Shown: positions 37,516-48,392 of the stretch, one piece after another
Numbering within the stretch: position 1 is the first letter of the stretch
Layout: every line of letters starts with the position of its first letter
Source: Gentiana macrophylla
Taxonomy: Eukaryota; Streptophyta; Magnoliopsida; Gentianales; Gentianaceae
Assembly (NCBI GenBank): GCA_026214975.1
Contig: CM047808.1
Location: 2,222,073 to 2,286,072 of the forward strand
Direction: 5' to 3'
Length of the DNA stretch: 64,000 bases
The notes under the pieces: generated by a model
What the model saw: the letters and a program-made list of their open reading frames with translations, nothing else
Database searches by the model: none
Told to the model about the DNA's origin: nothing
Made by a program: the position numbers and the translations under genes

Positions 37516-39290
37516 GAATCTTTGGCACACGGGCCCCATACATCAGAATAAATCAAATCCAAAGGACGAGATGAAGTAAAAGACGACATAGGTAAAGACT
37601 GACGGTGGCTCTTAGCCATTTGACACGGACCACAAATAGACGTAGGGGCAGTAAAGGGGAACGAAATATTATTCTGACGCAAACAAAGACGTAAAACAGG
37701 AACTGAACAATGTCCTAAACACTGGTGCCACTGAGAGACATTGGAGTGACTTGAGAGGTGAGCTTGAGCAGGATAATTGTCGAAGGAGGTCGAGAAGTGG
37801 TAGAGGTCATCTTTAAGGAATCCCCGGTTATGTAAGTGATCCGAGTAATCCTTCACAAGGAAATAATTATGGTAACATTCAAAATAGACATCATTATCTT
37901 TCACGAATTGAGAGATAGAAAGGAGATTAGTAAAGAGGGAGGGGGCAACAAGTACATTATTAAGAACATAAGATTTAGAATTCATAGATAAAAGCAAGGA
38001 AGCAGAATGGGTAATAGTCAAACCTGAACCATCACTGATGTGTAATTTTTCGGGACCATCATAGGCGTCGGCAGAGAGATTTAGATTGGTGGCTTTATTG
38101 GTGGTATGATGGGTGGCACCAGTGTTAGCAATCCAGTCCGAGGAGTAGGGTGGAGCTTGGGGCATGGCAGCATAGGCTTGAGGGGAAGGTCGGGGAGGCC
38201 AAGGTGGTGGATTACCAGGTGCAAAATTTTGATCAAATCTGTACCAACATTCATGAACAGTGTGCCCATAACGTTCACATAATTGACATTGCGGAGCACA
38301 GGGGGAAGGAGGTCCACGACTTCAACCACGATTCGAACCATGCCCCTGGCCTCGATTATTCTGAGAACCGGACTGCGGCTGCTTATTATATGGGCCAGGC
38401 TGCTGCTGTGAAGAGTAATGCCCAGATTGTGCACGTCCCCGATAATTTCCTATTCGGGAAGACGAGGCTGCAAAATTGGCGACCGGAGAAGCGGCTGTGT
38501 TGTCGGCCGGAGGGGGGGACAAAAACAGGTGCAGCTCAGAGATGATTCAGACGGGTCTCAGTCGTAAGCAATAAAGAATATACTTTATCCAAAGTGATGT
38601 CAGTACGAGCAGAAATAATAGCCACAAGAGAGTCAAATTCATGATCCAAACCCGCCAGGCTATAAGCAATTAAGTCTTCATCATTAATTGGATGTCCAGC
38701 AAGATGGAGATCATCAGCGTCATCAACAACCATAGAGTGGGTTATGTCAGAAACAATACGACACCCGTCAATAATGAAAAGAGCACATGATGAAGTAAGA
38801 AATCTATACATTAATCAAGGAATTGTGGATGAATCAAGACTAGATGAACTCAAATATCTGAAAGCAATTTTAAAAGAAACATTGAGATTACATCCTAGTG
38901 GTCCATTGCTTGTACCAAGAGAATGCAAAGATCAATGGATATGACATACCCACAAAGGCACATGTGATAATCATTGGTTGGGCAATCGGGAGAGATCCTA
39001 GGCACTGGAAGGAACCTGGGAGATTATGTCCTAAGAGATTTATTGATTCTGGCATTGAATATAGAGGAACAAATTTTGCATATGTTCCGTTTGGTGCTGG
39101 AAGAAGAATCTGCCTAGAATTTCTTTTGCTGAACCTAATATTATATTAACATTGGCACAACTTCTGTTCTATTTTGATTGGAAACTCCCTTGTGAGATGA
39201 AGTCCGAAGAATTAGATATGGCTGAAGGTATCGGGTTAGTATCACGTCGTAAAAATGAACTTTTGGTTATTCCGCTTCAATAATCTGGTT

Positions 39291-39853
39291 CATTTCTGTA
39301 AAATAAGATCAAGAAAACAAGCACATTGATATGATTTCAATGATTGTTTATATGAAATGATTTCTTTAAGCCTTGGTAACTAATTTGTGTGCTTTAATAA
39401 CTCGGAGTGACATTTAGACAATTAACTAAAATAAGATTGATAGTGTCCATATATTGTGTCTAGTATCGGTCACTACACGTTTTAATCCATTCATTAATAA
39501 TCAATAATTCACAAATATATAGTTGTTGATGGTAGTGTAATACATTTTCATGAAAATAAAGACATTGTTGGAGGACCTGTTTCATAGAAAAATGTAATAT
39601 GGTACCTGGCCGCTCGAAACTTGCTGAATATACGACTCATTTGAATACGTAAGTCTCACGTGACAGTGATATCATACACATAAAAATGGAAGTGATATGA
39701 CATGGGTATGACCAAATCTCATACACTTGTCACTCAAAGACTAAGATTGGATCTTCTAAGTAAAATGGACCTAACAAGTTTATCACCACATTGGGCCTTG
39801 AACAGACTTTCGTCTCAGCAAAGTCCACCTCACAAAGTGCAAGCCGCTCATAA
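39291..39853 (+). repeat. CYP 3' flank, duplicated block (left copy)
   Basis: Matches 52361-52883 downstream of the intact CYP71 almost base for base. At ctcataatacattgacatag (about 39850) it keeps the uninterrupted site into which a 1.9-kb-LTR copia inserted in the other copy. Confidence 0.9.
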
Positions 39854-42800
39854 TACATTGACATAGGCACATGTGTCCTCTATCTCATATGATTAGTTCT
39901 AAGTAATATAGTCACCAACTTATGCCACAACATGGTGTTGGTTTACTTTGGTTGGGAGCTCACAGCTCGGGGCAAGTTTACAATGAACTCAGACAACGGT
40001 TTTGCAGTCAACAAGATTTTAACCCATGATCTCGTAGCGGTCCCATGATTCATGCATACATGGACATGATTACACCATGACCGCCCACATTACTCCTTCA
40101 AATCATTGACCACTACTTCAATGCTTGCTAACCTAACTCCTCTGTGATGGAGGCCTATAAAAGGATCATCATCCCCATAGATCAGAACTACGTTATAGTT
40201 TGACCTTAAATACCTCTAGGTACGTAAGTATTCAATCTCATTTGGCTCAGTTAAGAATCATCACAAAGTCCACCATTCAAGTAGTCAGGCTATCCTAGCG
40301 AAGCCCAATTACCCACTTAAAGAACCAATTTCATTACTAACGATTTCAGACATTGTCATTTGGCACTAGAAAGAGGTTCTGAATATATAGCCTTCGAAGA
40401 AATATTGTGAAAAAAGCAACTAAACAAGCCTCCAAAAGATCACAACAAAAAGAAGAATGTGCAGGGTGCAAGTCATGCCAAATTTGTCCAAGAAAGTTGG
40501 GGGATGAAACCTGTGCTGGAATTATCCTCCCAGTTTGCAAGAAGAAATAAGGAACAACATGCAAATCCTAATATCTCTCAGGCCATGGAAAATATTGTTG
40601 AGCAGTTGAAAAGATCCATCCTAATATGTTTGTAATTTTGTATGACCTAGCAGTAAAGGTAAGAGACCAGAACAACCTAAAGCATCCAAAAGGACACATG
40701 CACCCAAACTGCCCCAAAGAGGCGAGATCATATCGTTGTGTCTGGTATTAGACATGAGCGCGCTGAAAGGCAAGATGAAATTTTGCCTCATCAAAGGTTG
40801 CACAAGGCAGCACAAGTTGAGGTGGAGAGACTCATAACAAGAGCAAGGGTTTATATGACATATCTCATTTCATTGCACATATAGAGCATTATCTCAAACC
40901 AAACAGGTTTAAAATGTCAAAGATGGAGCCTTACAATGGAACCAGTGATCCTAAAGATCACTTGCGTCATTATGTCCATCATATGATGATGTGACGTGCA
41001 CTAAACGAAATGAGGTGCAAAGCTTTCCCTACTTTGCTCATGGGGAAATCCAGTGAATGATTTAAGAGGTTGTCACCACGTTCTATCAGCAGTTTTGAAG
41101 AACTAGCATATCATTTCGCACAAGCTTTCATTACAGCTCGACAACTCCAGAGGAATGCTACACACCTTTTGACAATCAAACAGAATGAGAAAAAAATTGT
41201 TCTTGAAAACATGAAGCACCTTATGGATGAATCCAAACTAGTTTTGGATGCAGATGAGAGAACAATGATTATCTCTTTCATTGGAGGATTGAGAGGATGA
41301 GTACTTTATGCAAAGTTAAACACAAAACTCCCCCGCACATTGGTTGAGTGCACACATATAGAGCACCAACATTGTCAGGGCGAAGAGGCCAACAAATTGA
41401 AGGGCAAGGAAGAAGGAGGAGACCGGTCAAATCGTGGTGAGGACCGAACTTCAGGTCATAAGAGAAATGGGTTCTTTGACCGTCTCAACTCGCCCATAAC
41501 CGATTGTTTAGGAAGAAGGGGAGTCTTGCAAGACAAGGACTTCATTCCCCTGAATCGGTCAAGAACTCACATCTTGGTTGTGATGGAAAGAACAAGATTG
41601 GCAAAACCCCCACCTCAGATGAAATGACCTCCTGAGAAACTAGATAAGAGCTTGAGATCTTGTACTGAACCAGATGTCAGTCACGATACGGAAGACTGCC
41701 GTCAACTAAGGAGTGAAATTGATGGCCTAATTGAGGCCGGAAAGCTGCATATTTGAAAGTAATTGAAAGACCAAAGTTGTTGAACCAAAATTGAAAGCAA
41801 AGACTGAGAAGCAACGGCTAGAAGAGGTTTTGCTAGGGCTAACTCTCATTTCAATTGCAGTGGATATATTCCTTGTTTGGCTATGTACGTAAGGAAGAAT
41901 TTCATGAAGGTAAATGGTTGGCTAAGGAGCTGAATATATGAGCTACCTTTGTATGTTGTCTACAGCATAAATGGGGTGCAACACAATGTATAAAAGACGC
42001 CAACATTGATTGAAAAGTGAGCAGCAAATGGCGTTAACTTTGAGCTGTGTTATGATGAAGTTTATAGCAGCTAGCATTTAATTATGAAGCACACATTTTG
42101 GGCTGTACATTTGGAAGAACTGAAGATGAATGTTGAGTGCATTTACAACAGGAAAACAAGACGTCTAAAACTAATCAAAGTTTCAGGGCAGCAATCTGTT
42201 GTAACTTGAGCTAATTAAATAAGATGTCAGAAAAACAAGTTGCATACAAGCCAAATTGGAGATGGAAATGGAGCAGCTTGTTGAGCTTACTGATCAGAGC
42301 AGCAAACCTCATGGTTTTGAGCTTCTAATATTTAGTTGGATAAAGAGCTTAAACTGAGCTATTCTTGATCTAAAATACAGATCTATAAATTAGTCAAAGT
42401 ATCAGGGCTGCAATCTGTTATCACTTCGGCTAATAGATGTCAGAAAAACCAGTAGCATTCAAGCCAAATTAGAGATGAAAATGGAGCAGCTTGTTGAGCT
42501 GAAACAGCGAAGCAAACCTGATGGTTTTGAGCTGCTAATGATGAAGGGATTGAGGCTGAAACAGAACCACTATTTAGCTGGATTAAGAGCTTAAACTGAG
42601 CTATTCTTGAGCTAAAATACAGATATATAAATTAATGAGCTGTTTTAGAGGCATTTAATATGTCAAGAAAATGTGCCTTGATAAGGTGCTTTTACCAACA
42701 TTTAAAGGCATCAAATTAATGATTATGTTGAGCTACATTGAGGCTGCAACTTTAAAGAAACAGAGTTGCATTTTGAAGATTCAATACAAAGTCTATCAAG

Positions 42801-43172
42801 CATCATATCAAGAGTGTATGTTTTCCTCTATCCCATATGATTAGTTCTAAGTAAGATAGTCACCAGCTCATGCCACAACATTGTGCAGGTTCACTTTGGT
42901 TTGGAGCTCATAGCTCGGGGCAAGTCTACAATGAACTCAGACAACGGTTTTGCAGTCAACAAGATTTTAACCCATGATCTTGTAGAGGTCCCATGATTCA
43001 CGTATATAGGGCCATGATTACACCATGACTGCCCATACAACTCCTTGAAATCATTGACAACTACTTCAGTGCTTGCTAACTTAACTCCCCCGTGATGGAG
43101 GCCTATAAAAGGATCATCATCCCATAGACCAGAACTACGTTAATAGCTTGACCTCACATAACTCTAGGCACG
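39854..43172 (+). mobile_element. Ty3/gypsy gag-only remnant with flanking LTR-like repeats (left copy)
   Basis: A ~350-bp sequence (ctctatctcatatgattagt to about 40224) recurs at about 42826-43172 as probable LTRs. Between them lies a leader with the gypsy-typical ttggcactagaaagagg, then gag: PYNGTSDPKDHLRHYVHHMM, RCKAFPTLLMGKSS, SFEELAYHFAQAFITARQLQ, DADERTMIISFIGGLRG. Stops and frameshifts break it. No protease, RT or integrase is present, so it is a non-autonomous or internally deleted element. Confidence 0.75.
42180..42625. repeat. Imperfect tandem duplication, about 220 bp x 2
   Basis: The unit from tttcagggcagcaatctg to gctaaaatacagat occurs at about 42180-42386 and again, with a short extra insert, at about 42400-42625. 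The right-hand copy of the block has a single unit (about 60548-60752). Confidence 0.7.
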
Positions 43173-44019
43173 TAGGTAGTAATGCCTCAAAACTCAAGTC
43201 TAGCGGCGCTACAAGAGTCATATCTACTTAGGCTCATCACCTTCGCTTGACTTATAATGGTTAAGCCAAGTTACAAACTACATTATATCTGCCTAAAATG
43301 GTTAACCCAAGTTATCAAAGACATTATGTCTAGAACATATGTATTTGTACCTTTAATTTTCTCTTACCTCATTGAAAAGGCTCCCTCTCAAGCAACCAGC
43401 GTCCTTACGGGACCCTACCAGAGGAATTTAGAGGTGCCCTCCGTCATCTCTAATGATGTAACACGTAGTTCCGTTTGATAGTCAGATATGATATATACAA
43501 CATGTAACGCCTCAAAATTAAGGTCAAATAATGCTACTTGAGCCATGATGGATGAAAGAACCACTTAGGCTTGTCGTCCTTGTCTGACGTTAAATGGTTA
43601 TCTCAAGTTACCAAGTCCATTATGTATAAAATTATATCTTAGTATTTTTTTTTCTCATTTTTCAATACGAGACATTTCAATAATAATCACTGCTAGATAT
43701 GATATAGATAGATAAAAAAAGAAAGGTCTTGGTATTGTTGAGCATCACCAGGCACCCAACATAATGTATTGACTTTTATCCAATTTTTTAATGAATAATA
43801 ATCTTTTTACATCCATAGATCTATGTAATGTCAAGAACCAACAATGTATTGTGGTTGAGAGTGATTTCGTTTTTGTTTTTGTTTTAGTTTTTTTAAAGAT
43901 GAAAAATATATACGTGGTAAGATTATGTGGTCTATAGACATTATATAGGGTTTTGAGTATAAATTTACGACATTATATAGAGTTATAAGTGTAAGTTTAT
44001 ATGAATGTGTGGAAAAAAA
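43173..44019. other. Intergenic DNA with weak internal repeats
   Basis: Two diverged stretches starting taatgcctcaaaactcaagt (43180) and taacgcctcaaaattaaggt (43505), both followed by cttaggct and gttaaatggtta-like words. This is probably old repeat DNA. The 73-codon frame at 43257 has no family resemblance. Confidence 0.4.
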
Positions 44020-44727
44020 TCTCTGTCCAGTTTATTTCTTTCATTATACTTAATATTTTTTTAAAAATGTATAATTTATTATCCAACTTATTGAAATAGA
44101 AAAGTAATAAATTTCATTCCCTAAGTATTTACCTAAAAAAAATGTTTGTTTCTAATTAAATTTCATAAAATACAACAATCGGTGTTAGATATTAAATAAC
44201 ATAAATAACACGTGTATTGATACATGTGGAAAATGTATTTAACATATGCAAAGATAGATATTTGATGATTATTTTTGTCTTCCTCAAAAAAAATTATTAT
44301 TTTTGTCAAAGATATCATTATAAATATCCTTAATATATGTAACATGTATGTTTAAATCATGACATGAAAAAAAATAATGTCATGTATATGGTCTATTTAA
44401 CAAAGTTAATTAGATGTATTAAATTTGATAAAAATATTACCAAATATTGAGCTCGCAAAGAATTATTTTTCAATAGGTTAACAAAAGTACGTTTTGATAT
44501 TGATATAATTATCATTAATTTTAGACAAAATATTATATTTCGAAACTAAACATGATCTGAATTGGAAATGATACATAATTAATATTTTGTATATAAATAT
44601 TTAACGTATTATAATTAATGTATTAATAAATACTTATAAATATGTCATATTAAATTTTATTTTTAATTCTATAATTTCAAAAACTTTACTTAACTATAAC
44701 TTGTGCAACGCACGTGTATTCTGCTAG
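44020..44727 (+). mobile_element. Candidate non-autonomous Helitron (3' end clearer than 5')
   Basis: The 3' end has a short hairpin (gtgc-aac-gcac, 44703-44713) about 10 bases before ctgCTAG at 44727, followed by T, matching the plant Helitron pattern of hairpin plus CTRR and insertion between A and T. The interior is AT-rich and non-coding. A possible 5' start is tctctgtccag at 44020 after an A; that end is tentative. Confidence 0.45.
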
Positions 44728-45150
44728 TTTTTACAAAAGCTTTGTCTGGTGTGAAGTTCTTTTCATTTAGAGACAAACTCAATGTTGTTTGAGGGTGAGT
44801 GTTAAGATAATGTGTTACATGTGGTATATTATTATTGGACCAAGTGTTGTAATAGTTGTCATAATACTATTGGTACACCTAGTAGTTTGTTCGGTGGTGG
44901 AATTCTAGGATGATGTATTCTCTGTATTGTCACAATTATCAGATAAATGAAGACATCTTCTCTCTCAAACTAACTTTCAATCTCTTGGAGCAAGGGATCT
45001 ATCCCATGTACTTTGATTCGGATGATGATTAAGGCACCGACATTGTGCACATCTGCAGTACCGTAACGGCTGTCTGACCACATATTTTAGTGCAAACATA
45101 TCTTAAGCAAAAAAAAAAAAATGAAAATTAGGATAAAATATTCTCATCCA
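44728..45150. other. Intergenic DNA, no gene seen
   Basis: Unassigned sequence. The part around 44810-44960 (gtgttaagataatgtgttaca ... attctctgtattgtcac) resembles decayed LTR DNA. Confidence 0.35.
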
Positions 45151-45154
45151 TATA

Positions 45155-45660
45155 TTGTAAAATCTCATATCGGTAAAATAATGTCATGCTCACTCTATAT
45201 AAGTGTGAGATATAAATGTTTTCATCAACTCGAGCAAATTTTTTTTACAGGCCAGCGTGGGCAATGGTTTTAAGAATCGATAGGACCATTTATGATTAAT
45301 TTAGGGCTACTGAGAAGTGCAGGAGCATTACAAAATCAGATCGGGCCGACTATCATACAGGAACTAAACGCCCCATGTGAGGCGGTGAAGCCACCTCTAA
45401 ATCTATGGTAGAGATTTAACCCAGGACAATCTTTGGTCGTCCTGGCGAGACGTCAATCCTTATAAGGGAGAATGTAAAATTCCACATCGGTAAAGTAATG
45501 TCCCGCTTTCTTTGTATAAGTGTGAGACATAAAAATGCTTGTCATTTCGGGTTAGCCAATTTTGCATCAGCCAGCGAGGACGACTGGCCAAGTAGATTGA
45601 CCGAACCATTTATGACTATCGTTTCGCTACTGCACTGCAGGAAGTGCTGCAGGCGTTATA
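45155..45660. repeat. Two diverged ~315-bp repeats with snRNA-promoter-like USE + TATA
   Basis: Unit 1 has atctcatatcg (45162-45172), then tataag at 45198-45203. Unit 2 has attccacatcg (45479-45489), then tataag at 45515-45520. The plant snRNA upstream element is RTCCCACATCG; unit 2 has one mismatch and unit 1 two. The gap is 25 nt in both, close to the Pol II snRNA spacing. No recognisable snRNA follows, and both units share the downstream word accatttatga. Probably a dispersed repeat using such a promoter. Confidence 0.4.
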
Positions 45661-45724
45661 TATTTACACTATAGGTGCAACTTGTGCAGGTGCTGGGGTA
45701 TACGTGTGTGTATATATGGGCAAG

Positions 45725-45734
45725 TATATATATA
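45725..45734 (+). promoter_or_regulatory. TATA box candidate of the BAHD gene
   Basis: tatatatata about 60 bases before the BAHD ATG, which would give a 5' leader of roughly 30 nt. The surrounding sequence is a TA/TG microsatellite, so the call is tentative. Confidence 0.4.
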
Positions 45735-45793
45735 CACACAACACAAATCTATCTTGTAGTAATATCCATTGCATATAATCTCGAAATTGAAAG

Positions 45794-47164
45794 ATGAAGG
45801 TTGAAATCGAAAAAACCACTACCCAAATGGTGACTCCATCTTCTCCGACCCCACCTCATCTGAATACCCACAAGCTATCTTTTCTTGATCAAATAATGCC
45901 TCATTTTTTAACAGCTGCTTATTTTTTCTATCCTCCAGCTGCAGCTGCTAACAATAATGACAACAACTTAATCGCCATTAATGCCCAAAGAAGATCAAAC
46001 CATCTTAAGAAATCATTATCACAAGCGTTAACTTTATTCTATCCTCTTGCAGGACGTCTTGTTGTTGCCAATAATGGCCATGGCAACAACAGTTATCATG
46101 TTAACTGCAACGATGAGGGTGTCACCTACGTCGAAGCTCAAGCTAATTGCATGCTTTCTGATGTTATCAACGATGCGATCCCGATCCCTGCAGAAGAAGA
46201 AGAATTAATCATGGGAAAACTTCTCCCGTGTGATCCGAGTGATGATGCAAGGGATCTTCTCATGGTTGTTCAAGCAACTCAATTCTGTTGCGGTGGACTA
46301 GCCCTAGGGATAGGGTTTTCTCATAGAGTTGTTGATGGCTTCTCTGTTGTTATGTTTCTTAAATGTTGGGCTTCATTTTCACGTGGTGGCGGCGGCGGTG
46401 GTGGTGCAGTAGTTAAATCGCCAAAGTTCGAGTGTGCAGCCTTGTTTCCACCCAAGGATGATTTGGTTATAAGCGATGTAGTCGCTCGAGTAGAGAAAAA
46501 AGAAAACATTGTCACCAAAAAGTTCATGTTCAGTTCCCAAAAGATTAGTGAACTCAGAGAAAAGTATGCCTGCAGGAGCACGAAAATCGAAACCCTAACA
46601 GCTTTTATTGGAAACCGCTTTATGGTCGCCACCACTGCAACAAGCAAAGTATCTACTTTACGAATCTTTGTTGATATTCGGACAAGGGTTGTTCCACCCT
46701 TGTCTGAATATCATTTTGGTAACACTGTTATACCGGCAATAATCACCTTATTTCCTTTTAATTCACCCGAAAAGGAGGACGAAGATGCCGGTATAGTAGC
46801 AGTACTGAAGAAATTGAGAGATGCAATACGCAATGTTAACGGAGATTCTGTAGCCAAGCTCCGGCAACAACAACGGAATGACAACGAGCCGCAGGAGGAT
46901 CAGGCAGTTATGTTAAGCTTCACAAATTTTTGCAACTTTCCAGTGAATGAATTTAATTTCGGATGGGGAATACCGATGTTTATTGCGGGACCTAACATTC
47001 CGGTGAACAATATGGTGTTTTTCTCCAACTCTTTATGTGGAGGTGGCAATATCGATGCCTGGGTAAATCTGAAGGAGGAAGATATGATCAAATTCGAAGC
47101 AGATAGCGAATTGCTTGAATACGTTTCTCGTCCAGATAATACCAAATTTCTTAGTAAAATGTAA
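45794..47164 (+). CDS. BAHD-family acyltransferase (456 aa, intronless)
   Basis: BAHD enzymes move an acyl group from acyl-CoA to a hydroxyl or amine of a specialised metabolite in the cytosol. The catalytic HxxxD is HRVVD, H177 to D181, in GIGFSHRVVDGFS. The second family motif DFGWG reads NFGWG at 388-392; this motif is structural and the D is usually conserved, so the change is notable. Other landmarks are LSFLDQIMP (about 28-36), LFYPLAGRL (81-89) and LLPCDPSD (143-150). No signal peptide; a Gly-rich loop (GGGGGGG, about 198-204) follows the first domain. Length is typical (430-480). It resembles the clade containing vinorine synthase and other alkaloid or terpenoid acetyltransferases, by motif memory only. 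The ATG is the first after a TATA-like run. A CYP71 lies 3.4 kb downstream on the same strand, and a broken copy of this pair lies to the left. No stop or frameshift; likely functional, substrate unknown. Confidence 0.93.
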   Translation: MKVEIEKTTTQMVTPSSPTPPHLNTHKLSFLDQIMPHFLTAAYFFYPPAAAANNNDNNLIAINAQRRSNHLKKSLSQALTLFYPLAGRLVVANNGHGNNSYHVNCNDEGVTYVEAQANCMLSDVINDAIPIPAEEEELIMGKLLPCDPSDDARDLLMVVQATQFCCGGLALGIGFSHRVVDGFSVVMFLKCWASFSRGGGGGGGAVVKSPKFECAALFPPKDDLVISDVVARVEKKENIVTKKFMFSSQKISELREKYACRSTKIETLTAFIGNRFMVATTATSKVSTLRIFVDIRTRVVPPLSEYHFGNTVIPAIITLFPFNSPEKEDEDAGIVAVLKKLRDAIRNVNGDSVAKLRQQQRNDNEPQEDQAVMLSFTNFCNFPVNEFNFGWGIPMFIAGPNIPVNNMVFFSNSLCGGGNIDAWVNLKEEDMIKFEADSELLEYVSRPDNTKFLSKM

Positions 47165-47960
47165 TAAAACGACGTATACTGGTTCGATTGTTAAATATAT
47201 ATGGTGTGGTTTGTTGACCTTGTAAATTATAAATGTGCTTGATGTTATCATTTAGTTCCCAGTAATTAAGTTACTTATTATGTAATTTTCATGTGTACGT
47301 GTATATATAGTTGATGTATCACCAGCTAATTTTGCTGTGTCTGTGTATATCTTATTAAAAATTAATATAATTACGATGTGTGTTAATATTTTATTTTTTT
47401 TAAAGTATTTATTGTTTTATGGACTGAGCTCTGGTGCATTGAAGCTGTTACAGTGTTTTTGTGGTGGTTTAATTTGGGCATTGCTTTGGATGATTGCCGG
47501 CTATATATTAAGCTACATGCAGCTGCTAATTGAAGATTAATTAATCCGACCATCAAGTTTTCTAGAGAGCGCATAGTTTTCATTTGTTTTGTTTTCATTT
47601 TGTTCTCGTTCATTGTCTTGTTTTGGAGTTGCATCTCCTAGTTTTGAGGTTGAATTCGATTCTTAGTGGTTTATTCCGATCCACGCTCTTTCCCTAACAC
47701 TCGGTTTTTTCCAGGTCAGGTTTTCTGGACTAGGGTTTTATTCCGATGTATAAGGATCCACGCTCTTTCTCCAGCACTCGGTTTTTTTCCAAGTCAGGTT
47801 TTCTGGAAACTAGGGTTTTAAGGAGTTGAGGAAATATATTGAAGACGCATGTCTTTTGGTGGAGGTCAGGAGTGGCCCATAAACCTTGTTTCTTTCTCTT
47901 CTCGTTTTATTAATTAATGTAGCAAGAACTTACTTTTTTTATATTCAGAACATGGGCATT
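47165..47960. other. BAHD 3' flank and intergenic DNA
   Basis: Contains a local duplication: ggtttattccgatccacgct (47668) recurs around 47739-47780, and the words gcactcggttttttccaggtcaggttttctgga occur twice in diverged form. No gene. Confidence 0.45.
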
Positions 47961-48177
47961 ACACTTAATACTATTATCGTGTTAATTATTGCGATGCGAC
48001 AGTTAATTATTGCGATGCGACAATTAATTATTGCGATGCGACATTCACCCTTTCCTTGAAGATATTGAATCTGCCATTATTGACGTGTTGTTTTCCTTGA
48101 AGATATTGAATCCGCCATTATTGAACTGTAATAAACAACTTGTTCATAGAATTTAAATCCTCATAATGCTTCATGGT
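47961..48177. repeat. Repeat X with 20-bp triplicated unit (left copy)
   Basis: gttaattattgcgatgcgac occurs three times in tandem (47981, 48002, 48023), then tttccttgaagatattgaat occurs twice. The block up to ataatgcttcatgg recurs once, untriplicated, at 50340-50471 just before the CYP71 gene. Confidence 0.8.
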
Positions 48178-48191
48178 AATATAGGAAAATA

Positions 48192-48392
48192 AAGGTGGAT
48201 AAAAGTGGTTCAAATGAAACATAAGATGATGATATTCAAAAGAAAGATATGATAGATTTTATTAGAATAATTATCTTTATTTTTTATTTAAATAAATATT
48301 TTAGCTTTAGGATTATTTATTCTGAATCAGGTTGTTATCATCTTTCTCTTCTGTATAATGGAGAAATATTGTATCATCAATCATCAATTCAA
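48192..48392. repeat. 200-bp repeat L, left copy (LTR-like)
   Basis: aaggtggataaaagtggttc to caatcatcaattcaat, recurring at 50020-50229 in direct orientation. Together they may be LTRs of a small element lying between the BAHD and CYP genes, itself flanked by the two copies of repeat X. Confidence 0.7.

Larger units (their letters stand above)
30618..38718 (-). mobile_element. Minus-strand copia element C, truncated, interrupted by element D
   Basis: Read right to left: gag (38811-38536 region), CCHC knuckle CQLCERYGHTVHEC (about 38290-38250), protease-like WIANTGATHH with N where the catalytic D is expected (about 38130), pre-integrase motif WHQCLGHC...CGPCQMAKSHRQ, and start of the integrase core (PLDLIYSDVWGPCAKDS). 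Element D interrupts here. To its left come RT (KARLVAKGFHQEAGVDYSET, VFFLIYVDDVLIIG) and RNase H down to about 30738. The AT-rich 30618-30737 may be a 3' LTR remnant. The gag start and 5' LTR are missing: at 38718 gag is fused directly to CYP exon 2. Confidence 0.85.
25378..39290 (+). pseudogene. CYP71 pseudogene in three pieces, split by nested retrotransposons
   Basis: Piece 1 (25378-25555) is the start of exon 1. Piece 2 (30353-30617) continues exon 1 from SPEIAKEIF through IFAPYGNYWRDM to the LVRSI region. Piece 3 (about 38719-39290) is exon 2 from about SSTTIEW to the C-terminus. A copia element (25556-30352, TSD ctttt) separates pieces 1 and 2, and a minus-strand copia (30618-38718) separates 2 and 3; the second half of exon 1 and the intron are lost at that break. 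In piece 3, an 11-bp deletion after GAATGCAAAG (about 38931) and a 1-bp loss in the heme-Cys codon region (about 39115) shift the frame and destroy the FGAGRRICPG loop. Closest relative is the intact CYP71 at 50566-52361. Confidence 0.85.
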
